Positions 25,379 through 34,997 of a DNA stretch of 64,000 nucleotides are shown piece after piece. Position numbers and translations under genes: made by a program. The stretch comes from Gammaproteobacteria bacterium RIFCSPHIGHO2_12_FULL_39_24. Lineage in GTDB: Bacteria > Pseudomonadota > Gammaproteobacteria > Coxiellales > Coxiellaceae. Under the pieces are notes generated by a model. That model did not search any database. It saw nothing but the letters and a program-made list of their open reading frames with translations, and was not told the origin of the DNA. The stretch lies in assembly GCA_001802455.1 (NCBI GenBank), contig MGXZ01000013.1, forward strand, positions 1 through 64,000, read 5' to 3'. Every line of letters begins with the position of its first letter. Positions within the stretch are counted from its first letter, which is position 1.

Positions 25379-26314
25379 TCACCTTCTTAATCGCTCATCG
25401 ACAAGCTCATTTACCTGTGGATCCCGCGGATCCAACACCATGACATTTTTCCAACGACGTAACCACGTTAATTGTCGCTTGGCTAATTGACGTGTTGCAG
25501 CAATCGCTTTTTGTTTCATCGTGTCATAATCAATTTTACCATCAAGATATTCCCATGCTTGTCGATAACCCACAATGCGCATCGATGGCAAATCTGCATG
25601 CAGGTCAGGCCGTTGATGCAATGCACGCACTTCGTCGATAAATCCCATCTCTAACATTTTCTCAAATCTGTTTGCAATGCGATCATGCAACCATGCACGA
25701 TCCGCTGGAATCAGTGCGATTAGAGTGACATGGTAATGTTGCAACAAAAATGACTCTGATTTTTTTTGCAATTCAGAAATCGGTTTTCCCGTTAATAAAA
25801 AAACTTCTAATGCGCGCTGAATACGCTGCGAATCTTGTGGTTTAATTTTTGCTGCTGCCACTGGATCCACGACACGTAATTGTTCATGCATCGCGCTCCA
25901 TCCAATCTGTTTTGCTTCCTGTGTTAATGTATCGCGAATATTTTTATCAGCCGTTGGCAATTCTGCTAACCCAAATAATAATTTATGAAAATACAGCATG
26001 GTGCCACCCACCAGCAGCGGCACATGATTATTAGCATGGATATCTTTCATTGCTCTCACAGCATCTTCACAAAACCGCCCTGCAGAATAAATTTCCGCGG
26101 GATCACACACATTAATTAATCGATGCGGTGCAATTTTTAATGCTTCGACAGACGGCTTTGCGGTACCAATATTCATTTCACGATAAATCATGGCAGAATC
26201 AACGCTGATAATTTCTGCGGGGATTTTGTGCGTCAAATACATTGCTAAGTCCGTCTTACCGCACGCCGTCGGCCCCATGATCACAATAATTTTATTTATC
26301 GTCTCTGTCGACAT
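25379..26314 (-). CDS. miaA: tRNA dimethylallyltransferase
   Basis: This enzyme adds a dimethylallyl group to A37 of tRNAs that read codons beginning with U. The P-loop is IIVIMGPTACGKTDLA at the N-terminus, followed by ISVDSAMIYREMNIGTAKP and the DVRAL-type helical insert (FIDEVRALHQRPD). I chose the ATG at 26314 (MSTETINK, about 311 residues), because it overlaps the lipoprotein stop as TTAATG and matches the family start. The longer track start would run through the upstream gene. The downstream hfq of enteric bacteria is missing here. Confidence 0.93.
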   Translation of the reverse strand: MSTETINKIIVIMGPTACGKTDLAMYLTHKIPAEIISVDSAMIYREMNIGTAKPSVEALKIAPHRLINVCDPAEIYSAGRFCEDAVRAMKDIHANNHVPLLVGGTMLYFHKLLFGLAELPTADKNIRDTLTQEAKQIGWSAMHEQLRVVDPVAAAKIKPQDSQRIQRALEVFLLTGKPISELQKKSESFLLQHYHVTLIALIPADRAWLHDRIANRFEKMLEMGFIDEVRALHQRPDLHADLPSMRIVGYRQAWEYLDGKIDYDTMKQKAIAATRQLAKRQLTWLRRWKNVMVLDPRDPQVNELVDERLRR

Positions 26315-26763
26315 TAACGCGAAAAACTCCGACGTTTTGCGCCTTCTTGTGTTGTCATGCAATTGTTGCCTTCGTAACGCGAATTCACAATCATGTCGGC
26401 TTTATCCACCTCAAATGACGTTTCACACCAGAATGTTTCATCGTGAGGACGCGGAACCAGCGGCGGTTTACTCAATACAACGGTGTTATTATTTTGCGGA
26501 CTCAAACGCGAAACATTAATACCTGGCGAATAAACTTTTGGATAACGCTGATGATCAACAACCCGATAAACCAACAAATGATTTCCATTCGATAAACGTT
26601 TCGTTTCCGCAGGACTTCCCCAATGTTGCAGCAACGCACGTTCAGGTGCACCATGCCATGAATTCACTGCTGTGGAATAATTTCTTGCATCAGCACATGC
26701 CACTAATCCAGCAACCACACTAACAATCACACTCAGTTGAACCGCTTTTTTAATAAACATCAT
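26314..26763 (-). CDS. Putative lipoprotein
   Basis: About 149 residues from ATG 26763 (or 26760), with AAAGGA upstream. The N-terminus has a basic start (MMFIKKAV), a hydrophobic core and the lipobox LVAC, so it should be cleaved before Cys and lipidated. The mature part contains WHGAPERALLQHWGSPAETK, a motif of small envelope lipoproteins where a conserved Gly-Ser-Pro follows a Trp. Two further cysteines lie near the C-terminus. It is coupled by a TAATG overlap to miaA. No precise function can be given. Confidence 0.75.
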   Translation of the reverse strand: MMFIKKAVQLSVIVSVVAGLVACADARNYSTAVNSWHGAPERALLQHWGSPAETKRLSNGNHLLVYRVVDHQRYPKVYSPGINVSRLSPQNNNTVVLSKPPLVPRPHDETFWCETSFEVDKADMIVNSRYEGNNCMTTQEGAKRRSFSR

Positions 26764-26845
26764 TTTCAGTCCTTTGTTAATTAACATTGATTAACGAGTT
26801 GAGACAATACTACAATACCGCATCATTTATGAAGAGGAGAATATC

Positions 26846-27142
26846 ATGTCGAATGAAGGATATCATGAACCAATAGAAGAATTATCCGATAAAACACGGG
26901 ATATGCATCGCGCCGTACACTCTTTGATGGAAGAGTTAGAAGCGATTGACTGGTACAATCAACGCGTTGATGCGTGCAAAGATCCTGAACTCAAAAAAAT
27001 TCTCGCGCATAATCGCGATGAAGAAAAAGAACATGCCGCCATGACGCTCGAATGGATTCGAAAAAATGATCCTGCGTTTGATAAAGAATTAAAAGAGTAT
27101 TTATTTACTGGGAAAACAGTCGATAATCACAACCGCAATTAA
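26846..27142 (+). CDS. Encapsulin-associated ferritin-like protein (EncFtn family)
   Basis: A 98-residue two-helix iron oxidase. The sequence EELEAIDWYNQRVDACKD followed by ILAHNRDEEKEHAAMTLEWI matches the encapsulated ferritin family, with the ferroxidase Glu and ExxH residues in place. Family members form open decamers that oxidise Fe(II) and rely on an encapsulin shell for storage. Here no encapsulin gene is in the window, and the C-terminus (LFTGKTVDNHNRN) shows no recognisable encapsulation peptide. AGAGGAG gives a strong ribosome binding site. Its stop overlaps the convergent putA end by 4 bp. Confidence 0.82.
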   Translation: MSNEGYHEPIEELSDKTRDMHRAVHSLMEELEAIDWYNQRVDACKDPELKKILAHNRDEEKEHAAMTLEWIRKNDPAFDKELKEYLFTGKTVDNHNRN

Positions 27143-30100
27143 TCAACCGACAATAATTGTGCGTTACCACCCATTGCTGTCGTATTAATTGTCATTGTGC
27201 TTTCTCGACATAAACGCAACAAATAATGTGGGCCGCCGGCTTTGGGACCCGTTCCTGATAATCCACAACCACCAAACGGCTGCACACCCACAACCGCGCC
27301 GGTCATTGAACGATTCACATAAATATTGCCTGTTTTAACGTGTTTTTGAATAGCGTCAATCGTTAAATCAATTCGACTTTGAATACCAAACGTTAATCCA
27401 TAACCCATATTATTTATTTGATGAATAACATCACGCCATGCTTGTCGTTTAAATCGCAGCACATGCAAAACGGGGCCAAACACTTCTTTTTGCAACACAG
27501 ACAATTCGGGAATTTCAAATGCAATCGGCGCAATAAAGGTGCCATTTTTTGTATCTGTGGATAATGTCATCTGCGCAATCAACTTTGATTTTTGATACAT
27601 CTCATCAATATGCGCTTGCAATGTTTTTTGTGCACTCGCATCAATCACCGGACCCACATCGGTTGATAAATACGCTGAATTAGCCACTTCCCATGTTTGC
27701 ATCGCCCCCGCCAGCATATTAATAAATACATCAGCAATATCATCTTGAATAAATACAATGCGCAATGCAGAGCAACGCTGACCCGCACTGCCAAATGCAG
27801 AAATCATCACATCACCAACCACTTGCTCCAGCAATGCAGATGAATCCACAATCATGGCGTTTATACCGCCCGTTTCTGCAATCAAAGGAACTATTTTACC
27901 GGGTCGATTCGCCAACGTTTTTTGAATATGTTTTGCGGTATCCGTTGAGCCTGTAAATAATACGCCAGCAGATTGAACAGAAGCAATTAATGCATGTCCA
28001 ATTTTGCTACCAGAACCGATCATTAATTGCAAAACAGATTGTGGTACACCCGCTTCATAAAATAATTCCACTGTTTTTGCTGCAATGAGTGGTGTTTGTG
28101 TTGCCGGTTTAGCAATCACACAATTACCTGCAACCAAACTCGCTGCTACCTGTCCTGTGAATATCGCGAGCGGAAAATTCCAAGGACTCACGCAAATCAA
28201 TGTGCCCAATCCATGCATACGCAACACATTTGATTCGCCTGTTGGTCCTGGTAACATTTCAGGTGATAATGTTTTTCGCGCCATCATGGCATAATAACGG
28301 CAAAAATCTACTGTTTCACGCACTTCTGAAATCGCGTCTGGTAAAAATTTTCCTGCTTCGCGAATTAATAATACCAATAATTTCACCTGATTTTCTTCTA
28401 ATAAATCAGCGGTTTTTTCAAGTATTTCAGCGCGTTTTTCAACGCCCAATTGATCCCATGCAAAGTGCGCTTGCTGTGCGGCACTCAATGCAAGATCAAC
28501 ATCGTGTTCATTTGCCATTTTAACAAAACCAACAATATCAGTATGATTGTTGGGATTGGTAATAGGTATATTTCCACTCACACTCACACCCACACCCACG
28601 CTCTCCATCTCGTGCATTAATTTCTGCAATTGATCAATGCGCGTTAAATCCAATCCGGCAGAATTGATACGTCCGTCGGGGTAAATATTTTTTGGTAAAG
28701 GAATTTTTGAGTTCGCAATAGTTGAATACGATTTTAATTTTTCTATCGGGCTTTGTGTTAGTGACGTGACAGAAATGGCGGGATTTACAATTTGATGCAC
28801 AAAAGAACTGTTCGCACCATTTTCTAATAATCTTCTCACTAAATACGGTAATAAATCTTGGTGTGCACCCACGGGCGCATAAACACGACTCTGCGCATGA
28901 TATTTTTCAGAAGACACTAACACATTATGCAGAGGTTTTCCCATGCCATGTAAATTTTGAAATTCATACTTAAAAGTATTATTGCGCGTTAGAAATAGAA
29001 TCGCGGAAACCGTATACGCATTATGCGTTGCGAATTGCGGATAAATCACATCTTGCGCAGTTAACAATAATTTCGCGCAGGCCAAATAACTAATATCAGT
29101 AGAAACTTTGCGGGTAAAAACAGGATAATTTTCAAAACCACCTACTTGCGCTAATTTAATTTCTGCATCCCAATACGCCCCCTTGACTAATCGCACGGGA
29201 ATTTTTTTATGCTGTGTTCTCGCCAGTTCAATTAAATATTCCAAAACAGCGTACGCGCGTTTTTGATACGCTTGCACAGCCATTCCCAATCCATGCCAAT
29301 TTGCAAAAAGCGGATCAGAAAAAACGGCTTCAACAATATCCAGCGACATATCCAAACGAGACGCTTCTTCCGCATCAATCGTGACATTCACTCCCGCTTT
29401 TTTTGCCTGAAAAACCAGTGTTTTTAGACGATCAATCAAAAATGGCACAACCGTTTCTTGTTTTACAAATTCATAACGCGGATGAAGTGCGGAGAGTTTA
29501 ATCGAAATGCTCGGGGATAATTCACCGGCGCTGACGCTTGGCTTCTGAAAATTCCCCATCACGTTAATCGCATTTTGATATGCCGAAAAATAATCATTCG
29601 CTTGCGCTTGCGTGCGCGCCATTTCACCCAGCATATCAAACGAAAACAAATATCCTTTTTCTGCAAGCGGTTGCGCATTGTGCAATGCTTCGTCAATCGT
29701 GCGTCCCAATACAAAATGCTCACTCATGATTTTCATTGAACGACGAATCGCTTGACGAATAACGGGTTCGCCACAACGTTCTAATAATGTATAAAAAATA
29801 TTTTTAAAAAAATTAGGGTGGTTCGATAAAATTTTTCCACCCAACGCCAAGCTGCGCGTCGTTATATTAACAAAAGTTGATTCGCTCGCACCAATGTGTT
29901 TTTCCCAATGACCACTCGTTAATTTATCGCGAATTAATAAATCTTCTGTTTCTTTATCGGGAATGCGCAATAAACTTTCCGCTAAACACAGTAAAACAAT
30001 CCCTTCATCTGATGATAAATCATATTCCATCATGAGGGCATCAATGCTGGTTTGATTATTTTTTTCAACTCTGACTGTGTTAATCAAATCCGTTGCGATT

Positions 30101-30246
30101 TTTTCAATATCATTTTTTTCTTCATCAGAAAAAACAAGACGTGATAATAACGCTTCAACACAAGCGGTTTCATCCGCATAATAATTTGCAGTGATTTTTT
30201 GACGAGCCGAAGATTGACTGGTTATTTTTTCCTTGAAAAGGAACAT
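27139..30246 (-). CDS. putA: Bifunctional proline dehydrogenase / P5C dehydrogenase
   Basis: A protein of about 1035 residues oxidising proline to glutamate in two steps, at the membrane face and in the cytoplasm. An FAD-dependent proline dehydrogenase barrel (about 100-450; IDAEEASRLDMSL, VRLVKGAYWDAEIK) precedes an aldehyde dehydrogenase (about 560-1030) with the catalytic Cys in SAGQRCSALR. No ribbon-helix-helix domain is present, so unlike E. coli PutA it should not repress DNA. I prefer ATG 30246 (MFLFKEK), with GGGAGT repeats upstream. ATG 30273 would add MGVGVGVKN encoded by that repeat. The same kind of repeat encodes SVGVGVSVSG in the interdomain linker (about 552). Confidence 0.95.
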   Translation of the reverse strand: MFLFKEKITSQSSARQKITANYYADETACVEALLSRLVFSDEEKNDIEKIATDLINTVRVEKNNQTSIDALMMEYDLSSDEGIVLLCLAESLLRIPDKETEDLLIRDKLTSGHWEKHIGASESTFVNITTRSLALGGKILSNHPNFFKNIFYTLLERCGEPVIRQAIRRSMKIMSEHFVLGRTIDEALHNAQPLAEKGYLFSFDMLGEMARTQAQANDYFSAYQNAINVMGNFQKPSVSAGELSPSISIKLSALHPRYEFVKQETVVPFLIDRLKTLVFQAKKAGVNVTIDAEEASRLDMSLDIVEAVFSDPLFANWHGLGMAVQAYQKRAYAVLEYLIELARTQHKKIPVRLVKGAYWDAEIKLAQVGGFENYPVFTRKVSTDISYLACAKLLLTAQDVIYPQFATHNAYTVSAILFLTRNNTFKYEFQNLHGMGKPLHNVLVSSEKYHAQSRVYAPVGAHQDLLPYLVRRLLENGANSSFVHQIVNPAISVTSLTQSPIEKLKSYSTIANSKIPLPKNIYPDGRINSAGLDLTRIDQLQKLMHEMESVGVGVSVSGNIPITNPNNHTDIVGFVKMANEHDVDLALSAAQQAHFAWDQLGVEKRAEILEKTADLLEENQVKLLVLLIREAGKFLPDAISEVRETVDFCRYYAMMARKTLSPEMLPGPTGESNVLRMHGLGTLICVSPWNFPLAIFTGQVAASLVAGNCVIAKPATQTPLIAAKTVELFYEAGVPQSVLQLMIGSGSKIGHALIASVQSAGVLFTGSTDTAKHIQKTLANRPGKIVPLIAETGGINAMIVDSSALLEQVVGDVMISAFGSAGQRCSALRIVFIQDDIADVFINMLAGAMQTWEVANSAYLSTDVGPVIDASAQKTLQAHIDEMYQKSKLIAQMTLSTDTKNGTFIAPIAFEIPELSVLQKEVFGPVLHVLRFKRQAWRDVIHQINNMGYGLTFGIQSRIDLTIDAIQKHVKTGNIYVNRSMTGAVVGVQPFGGCGLSGTGPKAGGPHYLLRLCRESTMTINTTAMGGNAQLLSVD
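28574..28601 (-). repeat. Period-6 GTGNGT repeat inside putA
   Basis: On the minus strand GTGGGTGTGGGTGTGAGTGT encodes VGVGVSVS in the linker between the two enzyme domains of PutA. It is the same repeat type that lies at the putA start and at five other gene starts. Confidence 0.6.
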
Positions 30247-30253
30247 GTTTTTT

Positions 30254-30273
30254 ACTCCCACTCCCACTCCCAT
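30254..30273 (-). repeat. GGGAGT tandem repeat at the putA start
   Basis: ATGGGAGTGGGAGTGGGAGT, read on the minus strand, spans the ppa stop and the putA ribosome binding site. Each unit contains GGGAG, so copy number could alter spacing and which start codon is used. Confidence 0.7.
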
Positions 30274-30806
30274 TAACTCACTTTAAATCTCTCAACGCTT
30301 TCCTGAATTTCTTTCGCCGCCGCTGTTTTATCCAACCAGTCACCTACCTTCACCCATTTTCCTGGTTCTAATTTCTTATAATTGTCAAAAAAATGAGTAA
30401 TCGCTTGTTTGGTCATATCGGGGATGTCAGACAATGCTTTCATTTTTGCATAATGCACACACGTTTTTTCAATTGGCACTGCTAAAATTTTATAATCCTC
30501 ACCCGATTCATCCGTCATTTGCAAAACACCCAGCGCGCGACAACGTATCAAACTGCCTGCTTGCACGGGAAAAGGAGTTAACACCAAAACATCCACTGGA
30601 TCACCATCATTGGATAATGTGTTCGGCACAAAACCATAATTACACGGATAATGCATTGCTGTTGGCATGAAACGATCAACCATCAATAAACCTGATTCTT
30701 TATCAATTTCATATTTGACGGGTGTTGAATTAGCTGAAATTTCGATAATGACATTAATATCATCAGGAATATTTTTACCGGGGGAAATGGAGCGTAACAC
30801 TGACAT
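30273..30806 (-). CDS. ppa: Inorganic pyrophosphatase
   Basis: A 177-residue family I soluble pyrophosphatase that drives biosynthetic reactions by hydrolysing PPi. Metal-binding acidic clusters are visible in NYGFVPNTLSNDGDPVDVLVL, and the C-terminal GKWVKVGDWLDK is typical. The length matches the bacterial hexameric enzyme. AAGGAT precedes the ATG. The stop overlaps the first possible putA start as TAATG. Confidence 0.96.
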   Translation of the reverse strand: MSVLRSISPGKNIPDDINVIIEISANSTPVKYEIDKESGLLMVDRFMPTAMHYPCNYGFVPNTLSNDGDPVDVLVLTPFPVQAGSLIRCRALGVLQMTDESGEDYKILAVPIEKTCVHYAKMKALSDIPDMTKQAITHFFDNYKKLEPGKWVKVGDWLDKTAAAKEIQESVERFKVS

Positions 30807-30845
30807 AAACAGTAATCCTTTTTATATTGAAATGCGGTGATATTA

Positions 30846-31295
30846 TCACATTCGTTTGTGCTTAAAAAATCTTTTTAAGATAGCTGCACACTCATCCACA
30901 CACACCCCTCCTTCCCAAAAAATAATATGGTTGTGCCGAGGATCATTTAATAACTGAAACACACTTTTCACTGCGCCGGTTTTCGGATCGTACGCGCCGA
31001 AAACCAAACGCTCAATGCGGGCGTGTATCATTGCGCCAACACACATCGAACAAGGCTCCAATGTCACATACAGCGTTGTATTTTTTAACCGGTAATTTTG
31101 CAAAACGGTTGATGCCTTTCGCAATACAATCATCTCTGCATGCGCACTGGGATCATGCGACTGAACGGGTTGATTCCACCCTTGTGCAATAATTTTATTC
31201 TCATACGCAATCACCGCACCCACCGGTACTTCACCTTCACTCTCGGCTCGTTGTGCCAGTGTTAATGCATGTTGCATAAATTCAATATCGCTCAC
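30846..31295 (-). CDS. tadA: tRNA-specific adenosine deaminase
   Basis: A 149-residue zinc enzyme that makes inosine at the wobble position of tRNA-Arg(ACG). The zinc and catalytic residues are in SAHAEMIVL (His-Ala-Glu) and LEPCSMCVGAMIHARI (PCxxC). It starts with GTG at 31295, 13 bp after guaA ends. GAGTGGGAG from the guaA C-terminal codons lies at an extended distance upstream. It is cotranscribed with guaB-guaA. Confidence 0.94.
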   Translation of the reverse strand: MSDIEFMQHALTLAQRAESEGEVPVGAVIAYENKIIAQGWNQPVQSHDPSAHAEMIVLRKASTVLQNYRLKNTTLYVTLEPCSMCVGAMIHARIERLVFGAYDPKTGAVKSVFQLLNDPRHNHIIFWEGGVCVDECAAILKRFFKHKRM

Positions 31296-31307
31296 ACTAA
31301 TAACTCA

Positions 31308-32840
31308 TCACTCCCACTCAATGGTTGCGGGTGGTTTGCCAGAAATATCATACACAACACGTGACACAAACGGCACCTCATTAATTATTTTATGACTCAC
31401 GTAGGCTAAAAATGAATGCGGCAACTCCGCCCACTCTGCTGTCATAAAATCCGTTGTAGTGACAGCGCGCAATGCAATCACATACTCATAACAACGCGCA
31501 TCTCCTTTCACACCCACTGATTTGATCGGTAAAAACACGGAAAATGCTTGTGCAACTTGATCATATAAATTGTGTTCGCGTAATGCATCGATAAAAATCG
31601 CATCGGCATTTTGCAAAATAATAATAAATTCTTTTTTCACTTCACCTACAACGCGAATGCCCAAGCCTGCGCCCGGAAAAGGATGACGATAAACCATCTC
31701 ATGCGGCAAACCCAATTGCACGCCCAGCGCGCGCACTTCATCTTTAAATAATTCACGCAACGGTTCAATTAATTTAAAACGCATATTTTCCGGCAATCCA
31801 CCCACGTTGTGATGTGATTTAATAACGTGTGACGTTCCAGATGAAGCCATTCCAGATTCAATTACATCTGGATAAATGGTGCCTTGTGCTAAAAAAGCAA
31901 TGCCTTGTAATTTTTCAGATTCTTTTTCAAAAATTTCAACAAATAGATTACCAATAATTTTTCGTTTAGCCTCTGGATCAAAAACATTTTTTAATTTTTC
32001 AAAAAATAAATCTTGCGCATTCACGCGAATTACGGTGACGCCTACATTATCAGCAAAAATTTGCATCACGTGATCGCCTTCATTTTTACGCATCAATCCT
32101 GTGTCGACAAAAACACAAATTAATTGATCACCAATCGCTTCGTGCAATAATGCTGCTAACACAGACGAATCAACACCGCCTGATAATGCCAATAATACTT
32201 TTTCTTTTCCAACCACGCTGCGAATTTTTTTGATACTCTCTGCAATAATATTGTGGGTATTCCAATTTGATTCACAACGACACATGGTGTTGACAAAATT
32301 TTTTATTATTTTTTCACCACACGGTGTGTGCGTAACTTCAGGATGAAATTGTACCGCGTAAAATTGATGTGATTCATCGCTCATGGCTGCAATGGGTGCG
32401 TTATTTGTTTTTGCGATAATTTTAAAACCAGGGGGAAGTTGCGTAACATGATCACCGTGACTCATCCAAACCGGTGTGAGTGTGGGTGTGATGTTCTGAA
32501 ATAATAAATTGTGTAAATCTAGTTTGCATTCCGCCAATCCAAATTCACGCTGAGCACTCAATTCAACTTTTCCACCCAATTGTTCTGCCATGGTTTGCAT
32601 ACCGTAACAAATTCCCAATATGGGCACGCCCAATGTAAAAATAATTTTCGGCGCACGCACCGTATTTTTTTCAATTACTGTTTCAGGACCGCCGGATAAA
32701 ATAATTCCTTGCGGATTAAATTTTTTGATGACTTCATCTGAAATAGTGGGATGCATTAATTCACAATACACACCCAATGAACGAACGCGTCGTGCAATCA
32801 ACTGAGTATATTGGGAACCAAAATCAATAATTAAAATCAC
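31308..32840 (-). CDS. guaA: GMP synthase (glutamine-hydrolysing)
   Basis: A 510-residue enzyme that aminates XMP to GMP. The N-terminal class I glutamine amidotransferase has its nucleophile in ILGICYGMQ (about C79) and the [10 protein letters not shown] histidine/glutamate pair. The ATP pyrophosphatase loop is [16 protein letters not shown] (about 215), and the dimerisation domain ends in the invariant KPPATIEWE. The GTG start shares bases with the guaB stop (TAGTG). The segment [10 protein letters not shown] is encoded by a GTG-rich hexamer repeat read on the opposite strand. Confidence 0.97.
   Translation of the reverse strand: MILIIDFGSQYTQLIARRVRSLGVYCELMHPTISDEVIKKFNPQGIILSGGPETVIEKNTVRAPKIIFTLGVPILGICYGMQTMAEQLGGKVELSAQREFGLAECKLDLHNLLFQNITPTLTPVWMSHGDHVTQLPPGFKIIAKTNNAPIAAMSDESHQFYAVQFHPEVTHTPCGEKIIKNFVNTMCRCESNWNTHNIIAESIKKIRSVVGKEKVLLALSGGVDSSVLAALLHEAIGDQLICVFVDTGLMRKNEGDHVMQIFADNVGVTVIRVNAQDLFFEKLKNVFDPEAKRKIIGNLFVEIFEKESEKLQGIAFLAQGTIYPDVIESGMASSGTSHVIKSHHNVGGLPENMRFKLIEPLRELFKDEVRALGVQLGLPHEMVYRHPFPGAGLGIRVVGEVKKEFIIILQNADAIFIDALREHNLYDQVAQAFSVFLPIKSVGVKGDARCYEYVIALRAVTTTDFMTAEWAELPHSFLAYVSHKIINEVPFVSRVVYDISGKPPATIEWE
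32473..32493 (+). repeat. Period-6 GTGNGT repeat inside guaA (antisense orientation)
   Basis: GGTGTGAGTGTGGGTGTGAT on the plus strand lies inside guaA and encodes ITPTLTP on the gene strand, just before the conserved WMSHGD motif of the amidotransferase domain. Confidence 0.45.
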
Positions 32841-34315
32841 TATTCTTCTCTCGAATAATTCGGTGCTTCTTTGGTGATGTGCACATCATGCACATGACTT
32901 TCGCGCACGCCCGCGTTCGTAATTCGCACAAATACCGCATTTTCTTGCAGATTTTTAATGGTTGATGCGCCCAAATACCCCATCGATGAACGTAATCCAC
33001 CCATCAACTGATGTAGCACATTGCGCAATAACCCTTTGTACGGCACGCGCCCTTCAATGCCTTCGGGTACATATTTTGCGATAGAATCCGTTTGTTTTTC
33101 TTGAAAATAACGATCGCTGGATCCATTCGTTTCTGACATTGCGCCAACCGATCCCATTCCTCGATAGGTTTTGTAAGAACGACCTTGATATAAAATCACC
33201 TCACCGGGCGCTTCTTCTGTGCCCGCAAATAATCCACCGATCATCACGCATGATGCACCGGCACTTAATGCTTTAGCAATGTCACCCGAAAAACGAATAC
33301 CTCCATCTGCAACGACAGGAATATTTTTTTTGCCAATTGCCTTCACTACATTTGAAATGGCGGTAATTTGCGGAACACCAATACCAGCGACAATGCGCGT
33401 TGTACAAATAGAACCCGGTCCCATTCCCACTTTAATCGCATCCACTCCTGCCTCCATCAGTGCAATCGCAGCATCGGCGGTAGCAATATTCCCCCCCATG
33501 ATTTGTTGATCAGGATAATGTTTGCGAATCCATTTGATGACTTCAATCACCCCCTTTGAATGGGCATGCGCGGTATCAACCACAATTAAATCCACCCCTT
33601 CTGCAATTAACGCGCTCACGCGATCTTGCGTTTCTTTTCCCGTGGTTACTGCAGCACCAACACGCAATTGTCCATTTTCATTTTTAGTAGCCTGGGGTTT
33701 TGAAAGAGATTTTAAAATATCTTTTACTGTGTACATACCACGCAATTCAAATTGATCATTCACAATTAAAATTTTCTCAACGCGGTGTTGACGAAATAAC
33801 ATCATCACTTGATCACGCGAAACACCTTCTTTTACCGTAATTAAACGCTCTTTGGGTGTCATTACATTAGAAACAACATGATCAAAATTATTTTCAAAAC
33901 GAATATCACGACTCGTAACAATGCCCACTAATTTTTTTCCCTCAACGACAGGCATACCAGAAATATTGTTTTTATCGGTAATGTCAATTAATTCACGAAT
34001 GGTTGTTTTCGGAGAAACGGTAATCGGATCTTTCACCACACCGCTTTCAAATTTTTTCACTTTCCGAACTTCGCGCGCTTGCGCTTCAATCAACATATTT
34101 TTATGTAAAATACCCAACCCCCCCTCTTCTGCTAAACACACCGCTAAACGATGCTCAGTTACGGTGTCCATTGCAGCAGAAAGAATCGGGATGTTCAGAT
34201 GAATATCACGCGTCAAACGAGTTTGTAGTGAGGCGTCTTTGGGAAGAATATCAGAGTATCGCGGAACTAATAATACATCATCAAATGTTAATGCTTCTTG
34301 ATCAAGGAATTGCAT
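32840..34315 (-). CDS. guaB: IMP dehydrogenase
   Basis: A 491-residue enzyme catalysing the NAD-dependent IMP to XMP step, rate-limiting for guanine nucleotides. The active-site loop is [13 protein letters not shown] (Cys about 305). Two CBS domains (about 93-205) interrupt the barrel after residue 90, and the flap RGMGS and the C-terminal [12 protein letters not shown] are present. The ATG has GAGGTGA upstream. It starts the guaB-guaA-tadA row with a one-base stop/start overlap into guaA. Confidence 0.97.
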   Translation of the reverse strand: MQFLDQEALTFDDVLLVPRYSDILPKDASLQTRLTRDIHLNIPILSAAMDTVTEHRLAVCLAEEGGLGILHKNMLIEAQAREVRKVKKFESGVVKDPITVSPKTTIRELIDITDKNNISGMPVVEGKKLVGIVTSRDIRFENNFDHVVSNVMTPKERLITVKEGVSRDQVMMLFRQHRVEKILIVNDQFELRGMYTVKDILKSLSKPQATKNENGQLRVGAAVTTGKETQDRVSALIAEGVDLIVVDTAHAHSKGVIEVIKWIRKHYPDQQIMGGNIATADAAIALMEAGVDAIKVGMGPGSICTTRIVAGIGVPQITAISNVVKAIGKKNIPVVADGGIRFSGDIAKALSAGASCVMIGGLFAGTEEAPGEVILYQGRSYKTYRGMGSVGAMSETNGSSDRYFQEKQTDSIAKYVPEGIEGRVPYKGLLRNVLHQLMGGLRSSMGYLGASTIKNLQENAVFVRITNAGVRESHVHDVHITKEAPNYSREE

Positions 34316-34422
34316 CGACTCACCTCATCATGCTGGGCTGTTGAGTAAATGCAAGGCATTGTAGCGTAAAACAACGTCAGAGGCTATAGTAGCGAAAGAC
34401 ATGCCAGTCCAGGATGTAACAC

Positions 34423-34968
34423 ATGAATGCACCGAGCGAAAATAATTTAATTTGGGTTGATCTTGAAATGACAGGATTAAATCCAGAGTATGACCGCATT
34501 ATTGAAATTGCGGCCATTGCTACGGACTCAGAATTAAATGTTCTCGCTGAAAGTGCTGTATTTGCAATTCATCAAGAACAACAATATTTAAACCAAATGG
34601 ATAAATGGTGCACTGAACAACATGGTAAATCAGGTTTGACACAACGCGTACAGCAAAGCACGATTACTGAAAGTGAGGCGGAAACAAAAATACTCGAATT
34701 TATTAAAAAATATGCGCCCGAAAAAGCATCACCGCTATGCGGCAACACCGTTTATCAAGATCGACGTTTTTTAGTTAAATACATGCCGACACTTGAAAAT
34801 TATTTTCACTATCGACTGTTGGATGTGAGCACCGTAAAAATTTTAGCACAACGCTGGATGCCGAAAATCATGGATGGTTTTAAGAAAGAATCAACGCATT
34901 TGGCGCTACAAGATATTCGCGATTCGATCGAAGAATTGCGTTACTATCGCAAATACTTTATAAAATAA
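34423..34968 (+). CDS. orn: Oligoribonuclease
   Basis: A 181-residue DEDDh 3'-5' exoribonuclease that degrades 2-5 nt RNAs and pGpG to mononucleotides. Motifs are [20 protein letters not shown] (DED Asp/Glu), [12 protein letters not shown] and the final [18 protein letters not shown] with catalytic His and Asp. The length is standard. It is divergent from guaB across a 107-bp gap and followed by the Gly-heptad protein. Confidence 0.96.
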   Translation: MNAPSENNLIWVDLEMTGLNPEYDRIIEIAAIATDSELNVLAESAVFAIHQEQQYLNQMDKWCTEQHGKSGLTQRVQQSTITESEAETKILEFIKKYAPEKASPLCGNTVYQDRRFLVKYMPTLENYFHYRLLDVSTVKILAQRWMPKIMDGFKKESTHLALQDIRDSIEELRYYRKYFIK

Positions 34969-34997
34969 GTCAGTTACCACTAACGGAGTAGAAGAAC

